DNA of 64,000 bases from Amyloporia xantha. Taxonomy: Eukaryota > Basidiomycota > Agaricomycetes > Polyporales > Adustoporiaceae. Positions within the stretch are counted from its first letter, which is position 1; each line of letters opens with the position of its first letter. Both the position numbers and the translations under genes were made by a program. The notes below the pieces were generated by a model. That model saw only the letters and a program-made list of their open reading frames with translations. It did no database searches and was not told the origin of the DNA. Positions 33,094 through 44,944 of the stretch are shown piece after piece. The stretch spans positions 744,001 to 808,000 of the forward strand of contig JAYKKR010000013.1 of assembly GCA_036971615.1 (NCBI GenBank), read 5' to 3'.

Positions 33094-34517
33094 ATGGGAT
33101 CTATCTCTTCCACTCCCTCTTCGCCTCGCGCAATTGTACAGTCTCTCCCTGCATCGCTAGATGTGTCAGCGTCAGTGAAGTCTGATCCTTCGGACCCCGA
33201 GACTCTCAAGTTTCCCGACCTCGTCAAATCTATCCCGTTTCCCCTCCGATTGAACCCGTATACGCGATTCGTCTCCGCGGACTCTGATGCATTCATCATT
33301 GAATACGCGAATTTCTCCGAGAAACAACGCAACAAGTTCATCGGATTGAACGCCGGCCTCCTGTGTGGCATGTGCTACGCGGAGTGTGGCCCCGAGCAGC
33401 TTAGAGTCTGCTCTGATTTCATGAGCTTTCTGTTCAACCTCGATGACTGGAGCGACGAATTCGACACCACCGGTACGAAGGGGCTGGAGGAGGCCGTTAT
33501 GAACACCCTGTACCACCCCGATACCTATCATTCAGATTCTGTTGCAGCGAGGACAGCGAAATCGTGCGCACGTGTTTTCTTGTCTAGTTTTGTGTTCTGA
33601 CCGAATCGGTACCTCAGATGGTGGACAAGGATGTTGAAGACCGTAGGGCCGAGGTGCCACAAGCGTTTCGTGGAGACCCTCGGTTTCTATTTCCAAGCTA
33701 TTATGCAACAAGCTACCGACCGAGCTACGAAGAGCACTCCGGACCTTGAGGCCTACATCTCGCTGCGTCGCGACACCAGTGGCTGCAAGACTGGATTTGC
33801 GCTAATCGAGTATGCGGCCGGCATTGACCTTCCTAATGAGGTCGTCGATCATCCCATTATTCAGGGTCTGCTTGACGCCACCAATGATTGCGTAAGCTGG
33901 GCTAATGTAGGTCATCCTGCTATTCCTTCAATTCCCGTTCCCCATATCTCCTACGGACGATCTATGGCATCGCAGCTCTAGGACGATTCTTTCATTGTTG
34001 CTATTCTAGTCAACGTGACTGGTGTTGTGATGTCTCCTGATTCGCTTCCGCGAATGCGATCGTCGACCGTTGATGTATCAGTGCTTTAAGCGATCGACAT
34101 TGATTGACCCTCCATTGTTCTCTAGGATATCCTATCGTATAACAGAGAGCAATCTCGGGGAGATGTAGGCTCGATCTCTATCTCTATGAATTCATTATCT
34201 GACCCTTGTCTTCGCAGACGCACAATCTAGTACCAGTCATAATGCAAACACTCGGTATCGAGCGCCAGGCGGCCATCGATTACGCTGGAGATCTCTGTAA
34301 CAAGACGGTGGAGAGGTTCCTCGCCGGCAAGGCCGCTCTTCCTTCTTGGGGTGCTGAGGTCGACGCACAAGTCCAAACGTACGTGCAGGGATTGGAGGAT
34401 TGGATCATCGCCAATGCGGAGTGGAGTTTCATGACCGAGCGATATTTCGGCAAGGACGGCCCCAAGATTAGGAAAAGCCTTCAAGTCCGTCTTCTGCCTA
34501 TGGTCGGCTTTGATTAA
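33094..34517 (+). CDS. Sesquiterpene synthase (class I terpene cyclase)
   Basis: Exons 33094-33563, 33618-33906, 34126-34164, 34218-34517 give 365 residues, the usual size for basidiomycete sesquiterpene synthases. The aspartate-rich Mg-binding motif is NLDDWSDE (Asp117, Asp118, Asp121). The NSE motif is NDILSYNRE (Asn253, Ser257, Glu261). The downstream RY pair is in TERYFGKDG. There is no signal peptide, so it should be cytosolic. It would ionise farnesyl diphosphate and cyclise the cation; the product cannot be predicted by reading. The second intron (33907-34125, 219 nt) is four times longer than its neighbours and splits the NSE motif between Asn and Asp. No P450 or other tailoring enzyme is recognised nearby. 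Confidence 0.94.
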
Positions 34518-37500
34518 CAAATGCAAGCTTGAGGTACGTGAAATCAGTCCTCCGTTTTTGCAGAATGATTCATATTTCTCTTTGCATTCAGCATACGATA
34601 GTAGGCCCCGCAATCGCTGCGCCGTTGTGAATTGTACATGGGTTGTGCGAGTATAGGCTTGCCACGTCGTGTGCTTGCTGTGTTGTCTGTGGGAGACTGT
34701 TCGTCTGTATGCAGTAGACGAGTCGACTCGCGTAGCGCTATCGTTATATTGCTAATCGTGAACACCGATTGTGATGGATGGGAATCAACTGTATTGTATC
34801 CTCTCTGTAGAGTAGCTTGCTTTGTCTCAAATCGTCCTTGTTCTCTTGCTTTTGTAAGCATCTGGTTCATATTCGCACGTAGTCAGCGTACTGTGTGAAT
34901 CAGGACCGGTCAGTGTACCCAATAATAAAATGTAGATGTGATCTGAAATTAAGTTCAACAGGCACTGGACCGCCTTGCGCTTCTACTACAACTTTGTCCG
35001 GACGTCGTTGCGAGATCGGCTTCGCACAGTCGCCAGGATCAGTATTTATTCTCTCGCGTTATGTGAGGCACAAGACAGTTGAATTGCCGATCGGACTAGA
35101 ATTAGTGGAGCGAAAACCTCGAAGGGCCTTGATGATTTGAGAGAAGAGTATTGCGGCGGCTTGACCTCGCCGCCAACCGCAGATAGTACACATGATCTGC
35201 CCTTCTTGGTGGGAAATATCATCAAGCAGGCAAAGTAGGTACGCGTTCTCGTGAGCCTGGGTATGAAGCGGGAGCGGATTGCATCACCCCTATCACTAAG
35301 CTGATCCACGTAGGTTCAGAGAACTGGCTCGTGTCTGGCGTACGAGAGATCTCTATAGTCAGATAGCACTCAAAGATCCTAAGGTAAGCAGTATTAAAAA
35401 TGACCGGATGTGAGTGACTGAATAAAGCTGGTCTTACCTTTACGTGTGATCGTCGTCCATACCGGTAACTAAAGAGTATACCATGCTTGAATACTGTGCA
35501 CTTCATCAACAATTTGATATCGTACCTACGGCATTTGACAGTCATAGACAGCAACTCAATGACCTCCCAAGTGAGCCGCTTCTTCAGGCTCATCACCGGC
35601 AGCATGTATGGTATTGGCGGACAGTTCATTCCTGGCTCCACCGACTTCGATACTTCTTGTGCAGGGCGAGAACAGACTCCGATCCAGTCGTATCTGGCTA
35701 GCATTGCTTTACCATGGCCATACTCGAGATCGACTTTGGCATGGGAATCTGAGCAAGAATTTAAACATCAACACGAGTTGCAAGGGTCGCTGCTCGGAGA
35801 AAGGCGTCCTATGCGGTAATTGGGGTCGTCCACCAGGTCAGCAGACGAATTCATGGTTCGCAACGTACAGCGGTCGGTGTCTCTAGGCTGAAAAGGTCAT
35901 AGATGGTGCTTCGGTCCTCAGGTATCGGGTCGACTCAGTCCCGCGCTGGAAGCTTGTTAGCGAACTTGCACGCGCGATGCGCTTATGCGGTACGCATGCC
36001 TATTCCTGGACTCAGAATACTGAGGTACTACAAATGCGACTAACACGAGTCATCATACACTCTCGTGATGCGCCGCTGTCCACTTGTTACTCTTCCGGCC
36101 TCCGCATCATCGGGGTTACTTGACGTTGATATGATTGACGTTGGACTCCATCAGATCGCCGACCGAGCTATGCTGCTCATAACCCGTCCGCGGGGTTGTA
36201 TCCTTGCGCTGGCCTTATGAGTCAGCCAAATCATGTTAACGTTGCACAACCTCACGATCGGTGGGACATCGGTGTCTTGCGATCGTGAACTGAACAACCA
36301 GGCGATATCTGGCAAGTTCTGTCGGAAGCACTTGCCTTACAGGGTCTCTCCGCACCGCGGCATCAGAAATCTCGATATGTGAGTCCGCCATCTTCTCCCG
36401 CGAATGGAATCCTGAGATCGGAACTTCATGAAATCCGTTACGCTGTGCAATTGCAATTGTCGTAAATTAGTGGGTCCTCGTAAATTGCACAAACGAGGCT
36501 GTAGACAGCTTAGGTTCAGTGACCCACCCCTGTTACCCCTATTAGCCCCGTATGACATGTTAGATGTACGCTCAATCCCTCCAATCATATTCCACCACAT
36601 GACACCATCTTTGGGGGACGCGGAGGAGCGGTCGGATCCCGACAGCCGCGGTGGGCTCGTGCACGACTCCCATGTACATCCAGCCTCGACATGTCATGTC
36701 ACGTATAGAATTCAACAATCTTAGGGATGTGAAAATAGTGATAGGCGGATCCCTCACCTTCATTGACATATCGGAATTGCGACCCTGAGTGGTTCAATTC
36801 ATGTTCACGGCCACACCCGTCCATATCAAATCTAGCCGAATGCCTTTCCTGTGAAGCAGGTTTCCTTGGAGCTGAGCACCTGCACGTTCAGGCGTTCGCC
36901 GTGATCGCCGTAGTTGTTCTTTGGTTCTTTCCCCTGTCAGCCCTGTTCTTCTGTTCGGTAGCCTCTAACTTCGGCGTCACATTGTTGTTCGGTTCTCGCG
37001 AAGCTGAGCAGAAGGGGATGTTTGCTGAGTCACCTCTTTCTCGTGATGCTGACATCTCTTGTAAAGGCCCCAAACTGATTGTTCACAGCCTGTGACGTCA
37101 GGACAACCGTGCGAGTGAATGCGATAGTGGTCCCTGGCCAAGGAGCTCAAGTCCTCCTTGTGGTTTCGGTCTCCGAAGATTTTCCACAGTCAGCGTTCCG
37201 CGTTAGCTAGAAACCATATACAGTGCTATCATAAATTCAAATACTCACATCCAGCAGTGCTCCCTCTCGATCTGTAGCATCTTCCATCCGTTATGTCGCC
37301 GCTGTCCCCAATGCTCCCCATCTGGCCTTGATCTTCTTGATCTGGCCAAATCTCGGGATGGAAATAACCATCGAGTTGGCGGGTCCGCTTCGCAGCCTCT
37401 GCACACTGAAGAAACATTATGCTCGGCTCCCACAGTTGAAAGCATAAGTCTTAATAGAGAAAGGAACGTTGATACGATGTCGTGAAGCGGAGTTGGACAA

Positions 37501-39335
37501 GGAGGCTTTAGAAAGAGGCAGGAAACTAGACTCCTTGACGAGAACAATGGGACGGCTCGGAACATTCGTCCGCGATAGAGAAAAGAAAAGTGAGGCTTAT
37601 CACGACTTGGAGGATGTCAGCGGCACTTCGTAATCTTTTCATCCGCGTCAAATGGCGTCGTCCATGGTAGTTTTACAAGATGCTGGTCCAGCTGTGTAGG
37701 AATGCTAATCATAATAGTATTTTCACGCTACCATACATCCAGGAGACAGAGCCGTAGGATGGATGCAACAGTCGACCGGACTTTCCCCAGTCACTGTGAC
37801 TTACTTGAGATGGAGAATAACTTGACCATGATCATTCACGGGAGAAGTGAGCCGTACATGTATATGGGAAGATATCTGAATGCGTACCTTTCCGCATGGT
37901 GCAGGTGTGGTCATTACATCGAGTGTCCGAAGACTTGATGGTGCCTGCGCAGGAAACACAGTTAGACGAACGGTCACTGCCGAAAAGAGCCCTCGGAGTG
38001 GTGAAATTACGAGGAAGTGCACTTTGGCTGTGAAATTCGCATGCAAGGTCGCTTAGATACGTATACCTTGGGAGACATCTCCCAAATCATCAGCGGCAAC
38101 TGCGATCGCTGGTGCATACTTGGGCAGTGAAGACGACGATCGTGGTTGGGACTCGACACTGGGAAGTATTGGCTCAAACGTCGGGTCGCTGGATTTGAAA
38201 ATTATGCCTCAGCGACGGCAGACTATCGGCACAGATACTGATGGGTACATCATGGGAGTCATTGGCAGCACATATTCAGACTGTGAGAAGGGGACATGCA
38301 TCCAGAGGCGATAACTGTCGATGGAAGCTGAAGATAGCTCGCGAGAACCCCTGCTTGCTCCGGCATCCGAGCACGGTCTGGTCGATATTGCGCACACTCC
38401 TGAGTCTCCACACGGTGTCCTCGAGTTGACATATGGAAGCAGGCCAGTTGCTGTTTCCTGTGCATGGTGTGCAGCTTCCATCACAATAGACACCATTCTC
38501 AGTTTAGCGACACGGTAGGGCCACTTCGTCGCACCCCCGGATCCGCTGTCTCCGACAGACGGCTGATGTCGGCCAGTCTCGTGTCTCCCGGTGAGATTCC
38601 TTCGAAACTCGACTGCTCGAATTGGACTGTGCCGTGGTCTTCTCCTTACCATCATGGGGCAAAGGGGGGCATTTCCTTGGTTTGCGACGCACTTAGTACA
38701 GGGCTGCCCGATATTCGGGAGGTGATCGCAGACACGGAATTAAGGTACGGGGGACAGTCATCTGAATCGTCTCAGCTCATTAATTGATCGTCTCCACTCC
38801 ACATTGCATTTTGGGTACCATCGCCTATAGCGTCCAAATTCGACACGAAGGTTCATGTGATGGCGCCAGCAGGTTGGCGGTGCGATAATCATCGGCCTGC
38901 CTATTGCTGAGTCGTACGGCGGCACTGATTAGGTCGATAGCTCAGTATTTGACGCACAGCACCTTGAGGCATCGTAGATTGACGCTGCGCAGTCCGACGC
39001 AACATACAGATGCCGTCAGGCCATATAGAGAATCATATACGTATGTATACCGATATTCCAGAACCATCACGCCGTCACAAATATCACTTTTGTAGATTGT
39101 CCCTGCATACGAATATGCTCCGACTGTCGCAGGCCTTCTCCCCACACCGGGAGCATTTGATGACAGAACGCTCTTGCGTTGACTTCTCGTTCAAGAAACC
39201 TTAGCAGGAAGGTTGTATCCCAGAAGGGAAGTCAGGCAGACAGCCATAAATGCGGACCTCCTCTGTCCCGAATTCCCTTCGAACCCTACATTCCAGCAAG
39301 TCGCCTTCATATCCAGCACTCTCACAACTCGTAGC
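34518..39335. other. 4.8 kb without a resolved gene; several ambiguous open segments
   Basis: Open segments that look partly protein-like but could not be assembled: minus 35222-35704 (one 160-codon frame, unknown); plus 36763-37095, with a hydrophobic stretch; plus about 37474-37632, ending in a charged tail and a stop; minus about 37800-38200; and plus 38464-38787, ending at a stop. Both strands compete at 37.2-38.8 kb. None shows a P450, oxidoreductase or transporter motif that would extend the terpene locus. Confidence 0.4.
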
Positions 39336-40968
39336 ATGCCGTTACCTCCGACAACCGTTTCCACGTCCGCGGACATTCAACCCTTCTACGGATATGTGGA
39401 CACTACAGAGGATGCTCTGCGGCTCATCGAAGTATGTGTTACTTGAGTTTGAAAAAACTAGTTCGCAGAATGCTTATGATTTTCGATCTGCGTTGTCGTC
39501 TTCAAATTCTACATTAAGGCCGCTCGTCGAGGTTTCTTGCCCCGAGTGACTCGACGTCTGAATGAACTAGAGCGGAGATCCATGATCAGAAGCGGGGCTG
39601 TTTTCGTCTTCAGCGTCGAGGAAAGTGGCATCAAGCGATGGACGGAGGGACTAGCCTGGTCTCAATCACGCATCTCCGGCAACTTTCTGGTAAGCTTCTC
39701 ATTCGCCAAAACCGACTCGCACCAGCATCTACAGTCATTGATGGGCGACGTCATTCGCAGATCTATAGGGAGGTCACCGACCGCAGCGGCCTCCGAGGCT
39801 CCAGTCAAATGCCAGACTCACCTGACGGCCTGCAAGGGAACCATCCTATAGATGGTCATGTCACGTTGAAGCCTAACGGATTGATCAAAAAGGTCAGCTA
39901 TGGTCTAAACGGTGAAATTGAGGCGTCACTGAAATAGTCTACTAGACCATTACAGTCAAGATCAACGGGTCCGATCACCACCTCATTTCGTACTTCACAC
40001 AAGAAGACGTTCGTTCTGGAAGGCTTCATAGACCCACGAGCCGCCCGGATCTAATGGCAATAAAGATTTCATCCGAGGTCCTGCAATCTGCCAACTTCCG
40101 CTACCCGCTCAAACTTGAGGCACATCAAGGACCCCACTCATCTCACCTGTGAGTGCAGCAGCAGTCCAGAGCGGCTTGTTGAGCGATTCTGACCCAAAAT
40201 CGATGGATGATCTTCAGCGATGAGATAGATAATCAACACAAAGGGGCGTTTCGCTCAGCTTCTCCTTCCGTGAGGACTTCTGCACGGCCTGCGCGATTGG
40301 ACGGAATTTCTTCAGGTCTATCCCAGATGAATGTGTCCGACTTCTCACGCGCACATTCCGACTCATCGAGCGTTTCCTACCTGAGCCAGGAAAGGCCTGG
40401 CCATACGGACGCGCTGTATTCATCGCGGGCACAGACGGAGCTCGGGCAGTCCATATCGTCGCAGACCGTGCACGGACATTACAACATGGACGCTCAGGCG
40501 TTAGAACAGTTGAATTCGTCCTCTTGGCAATCCTCTTATCCGCAAGAGTCCTTCACGGTTGGCGGAGGTGCAGATGAAATCTATCATCCTCATTTACAAC
40601 TCGATCACCTGCACTCGCACGCACGCAGAGATGAGACGTGGGCTCAGCATGCACCGGGTAACTCGCGATTTGGACGTGGCTTCGACCAGAACATCGCGCG
40701 GATTGACGTCGGAGCGCACTCCGATCTGTCATCGTGGCCGCAAGGCGCCTCTGTGATAGCTCAACAGCAGCTTGCATCGGCGCCGCCTACTACGACTTCG
40801 ATCAGTGACCATTTTCAGGAAGGCCGCGGGCGTGACCATATGCGGACTCGTTCATACCCATCTTCTTCCTGGCAATGGGGTCATGACTCGGCGTCGTCTC
40901 CATACCAGTTATCCTCTGCTTCCTATTCTGCATATCAAGGACACGGTGTTCATCACTCACCGAACTGA
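39336..40968 (+). CDS. WOPR-domain transcription factor (Gti1/Pac2 family)
   Basis: Exons 39336-39431, 39519-39689, 39761-39892, 39946-40148, 40218-40968 give 450 residues. The N-terminal WOPR domain is unmistakable. WOPRa reads FYGYVDTTEDALRLIEAARRG, then LPRVTRRLNELE, RSGAVFVFSVEESGIKRWTEG and SRISGNFLIYREV. WOPRb follows after a loop: KPNGLIKKTITVKING, HHLISYFTQEDV. The 250-residue C-terminal part is Ser/His/Gln-rich and probably an activation or regulatory region. The family (Wor1, Ryp1, Sge1, Pac2, Gti1) controls morphological switching, sporulation and secondary metabolism. It is the nearest recognised gene downstream of the terpene synthase. The C-terminal end depends on no further intron after 40218. 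Confidence 0.93.
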
Positions 40969-41322
40969 CCGGCCATCCGTACTCCACTGGTGACCCGAAC
41001 TTCGCGAAAATCAATCATCTGTCGTACAATTCATTCATCCTTCTGGTAGTGACTTATACAGGGCTACATCACTTACCACCCTAGCTATTAATATCGTATC
41101 GGTACGCTTGACTATCACGGACCTTTGATTTGTCCGTCGTATACCTTACATGGCCGCTGCTCGAAGGATGAATCCCCGGATCATTCATCGTTTCCCGTAG
41201 GGTTGAGCAATAACGTCACAGAGGGCAGGTCCCTCAAGTCATTATCTGATGAGACCGAGACCGTAGACGTCATCCATATGTACCGATTGGAAATGTAAGC
41301 GATGTTATTGACAGCCTTGTGT
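40969..41322. other. Convergent 3' intergenic region
   Basis: Between the WOPR and TFB2 stop codons. No features are seen. Confidence 0.6.
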
Positions 41323-43407
41323 CTAAGCGTTGCCGGCGGTCCGCCTCTCGATAAACCCTCGTATGTTTGCATGCCCGTCTAAACTGCCGAAGAAACTCCG
41401 GCGAGAGGGATTCTCCCATAATACAACGTCCAGCTGCTTGGCGTAATTGAGCACGTAGTCGTAATCAGCTTGAGAAGCGAAGGCGGTATATAAATACCCT
41501 GTCAATGAAGAAGATCAGCCATCGTATGCTCTGTAGAGACTCGCTCGTAATACGATTTGACATATATTACCTTCTTGAGATTTTAACCTGTTCTTCTCCA
41601 GCTCCCATAGTCTGATCTGATCTTGCACCGTTACTGGTAGAAGTGGTTTCTGTACCATTTTGTTGTGGAATCATCCGCCGCCCAATGACGTAACTTTGGA
41701 CTTACATTCTTGCGCATTTGAGGGTGTGCATGCGCCGTCAAATAGCTGATGATCTTCATAGAACTAGTAAGTCAGGGTCGTGGGGGAAAGATTTGAACAA
41801 CGAACTTGGTCCGCGGTTATACCATTAGCGAGTGCCTTCTTAACACTTTCGCGGGTAATCGCCCCGATTACAAGATTCGGGAATCGAGATCTCAAAGTGA
41901 CGAACAGGTTCAACACTGCAATTTGAAGGGGGTTGTCTACGTCATTACTCAGATTAGCTATCTGTGAGTCGACATTACGGAGCAGGCTGAACATACCTGT
42001 ATACGCATACACACGGTAATTGGTTTCGAGGACGATGAAACCTTGTCCCTGTGATCCTATACCGGTCTTGCTTGAAGCCGGTAATGGTGGCAAAGAAGAA
42101 GTCAAGGTTGTGGCAAGGCGGGAAGGGCTGAATCGATCCGAAGATGCCTTGAAAATTGTCGTCAGTTGTACATAATCTGTCATTTAGGGGGGACTGAGTT
42201 ACAGACGTTCCGTTGCCATATTAATCCATAATTTCGCAGGTCCGCGAGCATGGCGACTTGAGTCGCGCTCAACTTCTCAGTCGAATACTCCTGTGTTGGT
42301 GCTGATGTATAGTCTGATTGGCAGGAAGCGGGGAACATCACATACACGACCTAGCTCCATTGTCGATAGCATGAGCAGAAAACTTAAGACTTCGACTAGA
42401 TCCATCTGTCGTTCCTGGTCACAGCATGTGTGCTGAGTAATTTACTCGAGCAGTTCGGAGCCGTGACCCACCTCCGCCATATGAAGATATTGTAGCAATA
42501 GTTCCCAGAGCTGTGCATGCGGCGAATGGAGGAGAAATTGGAACCCCGACGACGTTATCTGCAAGGATCCACCGCTGAATCGGCTGTCAGTCTTCGATCT
42601 CTGACGGAATTTGCCACTGATACGCACTGCATACTTGTCATGAGACCGCTGCGTTGTAACAGAAATAAGACCTCTTGTGAAGGCCTCGTAGGGTGTTGAC
42701 TGCTGCCGGAGGATACCATGTAGTGGAGGATAGTCTAAATTGAAGAGCTTGTTCGAAAGCTCCGCGAAGGTCAGGGTCAATGACGGCATACCTCCCAACG
42801 CTCAAGCGCGTATGAATCGAGAGCGTCGATAGTAGGTGGTGGGTATTGCCGGTCGGATTCCACCGGTGCTCCGAAGCTTCCACTCGAACCTCTACAAGAT
42901 GAGAAACTGCAGGGCGCTGCGTGCTTAAGAACTTACCCGCCGGTAATAGCTTGTCGCAGACTTGTTTTGAAGGTGGTATTGAGTGCGAGCTTCGCCGTTG
43001 AATTGGGAAGTATGTGCAGGCTCGCTAATATCGCCAACGAATCGCTGTAGGGGCTAGTCGAAGGGAGACACGTTGGCACAATCTCCTATCAACGCATGGT
43101 ATCCATACATTTTGCCTTCACGAGTAACCCAAGCAGACATCATAGATACTGGTTGGGCTGCTTCTAACCAGAGCAGATTTAGGATCAGCTGCCTCTCGAG
43201 TGGCATCAACAGTCTGTAAAGGATGCGTGAGAAGAAAAGACATAACATGAGCGGTAGAATTGACCGAAATATTGAGAGACATGATGATGACCTCTGATAG
43301 AGACGCGTCAGGGCAGTTTGCGACTGAGACTGCAAAAATGTGAGTAGGATGTGAGGGCTGTGTTCGGCGGGCTCGCTATGCTCAGGGTTGACTTCGACAG
43401 AGGGCAT
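41323..43407 (-). CDS. TFB2: TFIIH core subunit Tfb2 / p52
   Basis: Thirteen exons on the minus strand: 43407-43265, 43213-43109, 43044-42937, 42891-42792, 42734-42624, 42558-42472, 42405-42346, 42290-42207, 42147-41997, 41936-41806, 41753-41706, 41649-41571, 41498-41323. The product is about 460 residues (human p52 has 462). Landmarks in order are TALTRLYQRSSSCLSIFR, LHILPN, ERWETILHYMVSSG, ITSSGFQFLLHSPHAQLWE, VLETNYRVYAY, RFPNLVIGAITRESVKKA, QDQIRLWELEKNRLKS, and a C-terminal dimerisation piece with LDVVLWENPSRRSFFG. Tfb2 holds XPB/Ssl2 in TFIIH for promoter opening and nucleotide-excision repair. The intron at 42623-42559 has alternative junctions. An upstream ATG at 43458 would add 17 residues. 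It is divergent from the gankyrin gene. Confidence 0.93.
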
Positions 43408-43732
43408 TGTGCTGGCAGCAGCGAAATGATTAGTCAAACATGCCCCTTGCGCGTGCATGGATAATGCCTCACGGTGCTTGTGAACAATGAAACGGGTTTG
43501 ATTGATTTTTGAGCGTTCAATTGAGCCTAAATGACAGAACGGCGAATGCCATCCACTACCGCAACTTGCAGAACTTAGAAACTCCTAAATAAGTAACTCC
43601 CCATCAACCTCACTTTCCCACAGCGTGACAGCTTCAATTAGACGCGCCGCGCGTACAGACAACGCGTCTCCTCTCTGTCATTCAGTCCGGTTAGCTTTCA
43701 AGTTTGAATATTTGTTAGTGCCTGGTCTTGCC
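43408..43732. other. Divergent promoter of TFB2 and NAS6
   Basis: A 325-base spacer between two start codons, likely a shared bidirectional promoter. No classic TATA box was picked out. Confidence 0.5.
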
Positions 43733-44944
43733 ATGGCGACTATATCAATCCATGCTGCAGCGCAGAACCGCACGTATCCCTCGTTGTTTTTTCCACTTTA
43801 GGTCTAATGTTCAGCAGATCAGGTGGGCCTCGTTCGTTCTCTCATCGCACAAGACCCCAAGCTTGTGAATACACCGGATGTGGTCAGTATGAGGGAAAAC
43901 ATCATGTGTTCACGCTTGCAATTGTGACCTGGTATTTATAGGATGGGCGGACACCTTTGCATTGGGCTGCTTCGTCCGGATCCGTTGCCATCGCGCGCGA
44001 TCTCCTTGATCAAAACGCAGAAGTCAATCGTAATGACAACAGCGGCTGGACACCTTTGCACATTGCAGGTCTGTAGCGACTTCATTTAGTCTGTCTCCGA
44101 AAATTTACGCTCATGTCTCACCTAGCCAGTGCTGGTCATGAGGAAATAGTGCGAGAGTTACTCGGCGGAGGCGCGGACGTCAACGCAAGAAACGACAAAG
44201 GACTCACACCGTTGTACGTGCAATGACTGTGATATTCTGCTACTCACTGAGCATTTGAATGTCGACAGACATTACGCCGCATCTAAGTCTCACGTAGAGG
44301 TATGGCCGAGTAATATATTTAGATGTCAAGCCGCATCTGACCATGTCCCCCAGATAGGACGGTTGCTGATCGCGCGTGGTGCAGACGTACGTTGAAGATT
44401 GTTGAACCGTCACTTGCAGTACCTCATTGAGGAACAGATAAACGCTAGAGACAAAGCGAATCAGCTCCCACTGTATGTTCTTATCTGCGCTTCCAGGAAG
44501 GCTCTTTCGTCATGCTAGATTACTAGCCATCGTGCGGCGACCACAGGTTCCACGGGATTCATCAGCCTTCTCTTGAATCCACCTGAAGGGTCTCCAAAGA
44601 CACGACTGAATACGGCCGATCGCATCGGTGCGTGCTGTGGAGAAGCTCACGATTTTAAAAGCACTTATCGCCCTCAACGTAATTGTCAGGTAACACGCCC
44701 CTCCACCTTGCTATGGAGTCTGCACATGCGGAAGCCGCCTGTCTGCTCATCGAAGCCGGGGCAGATAGAACCCGCGTAAGTGCCATGACAAGGAGTTCCT
44801 TCTGCAACATCTGACATTTTCCTCGGGTTATCTGTCCAGGAGAATCTGGATGGTGAAATGCCGGAAGATCTTGAAGGCGTCGGCGGACAAGAACAGAGGC
44901 GCGCGAAGGCCTATGTCATTGAGCGCTGTGGGAAACGGTCTTGA
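43733..44944 (+). CDS. NAS6: Gankyrin / Nas6, ankyrin-repeat 26S proteasome assembly chaperone
   Basis: Exon ends clear from reading: E2 to 43882, 43942-44068, 44126-44213, 44269-44299, 44354-44386, 44438-44472, 44527-44627, 44690-44775, 44840-44944. Exon 1 starts at ATG 43733 (MATISIHAAAQN). The first intron is uncertain, since no GT donor joins it in frame to the DQVGLVRSL start of exon 2. About 233 residues form six to seven ankyrin repeats: DGRTPLHWAASSG, SGWTPLHIAASAGHEEIV, KGLTPLHYAASKSH, NQLPLHRAATTG, GNTPLHLAMESAHAEA. Repeat order and length match Nas6/PSMD10, which binds the Rpt3 C-terminus during base assembly. It is divergent from TFB2. Confidence 0.85.

Noticed and set aside
35222..35704. 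Possible P450 or oxidoreductase gene next to the terpene synthase
   Set aside because: No heme-binding or cofactor motif, and flanking segments cannot be spliced in frame.
43054..43458. Unspliced reading through the first TFB2 intron
   Set aside because: It adds 15 residues in the middle of the conserved CLSIFR-LLMPLERQ segment. Splicing with a 51-nt intron restores the family sequence.
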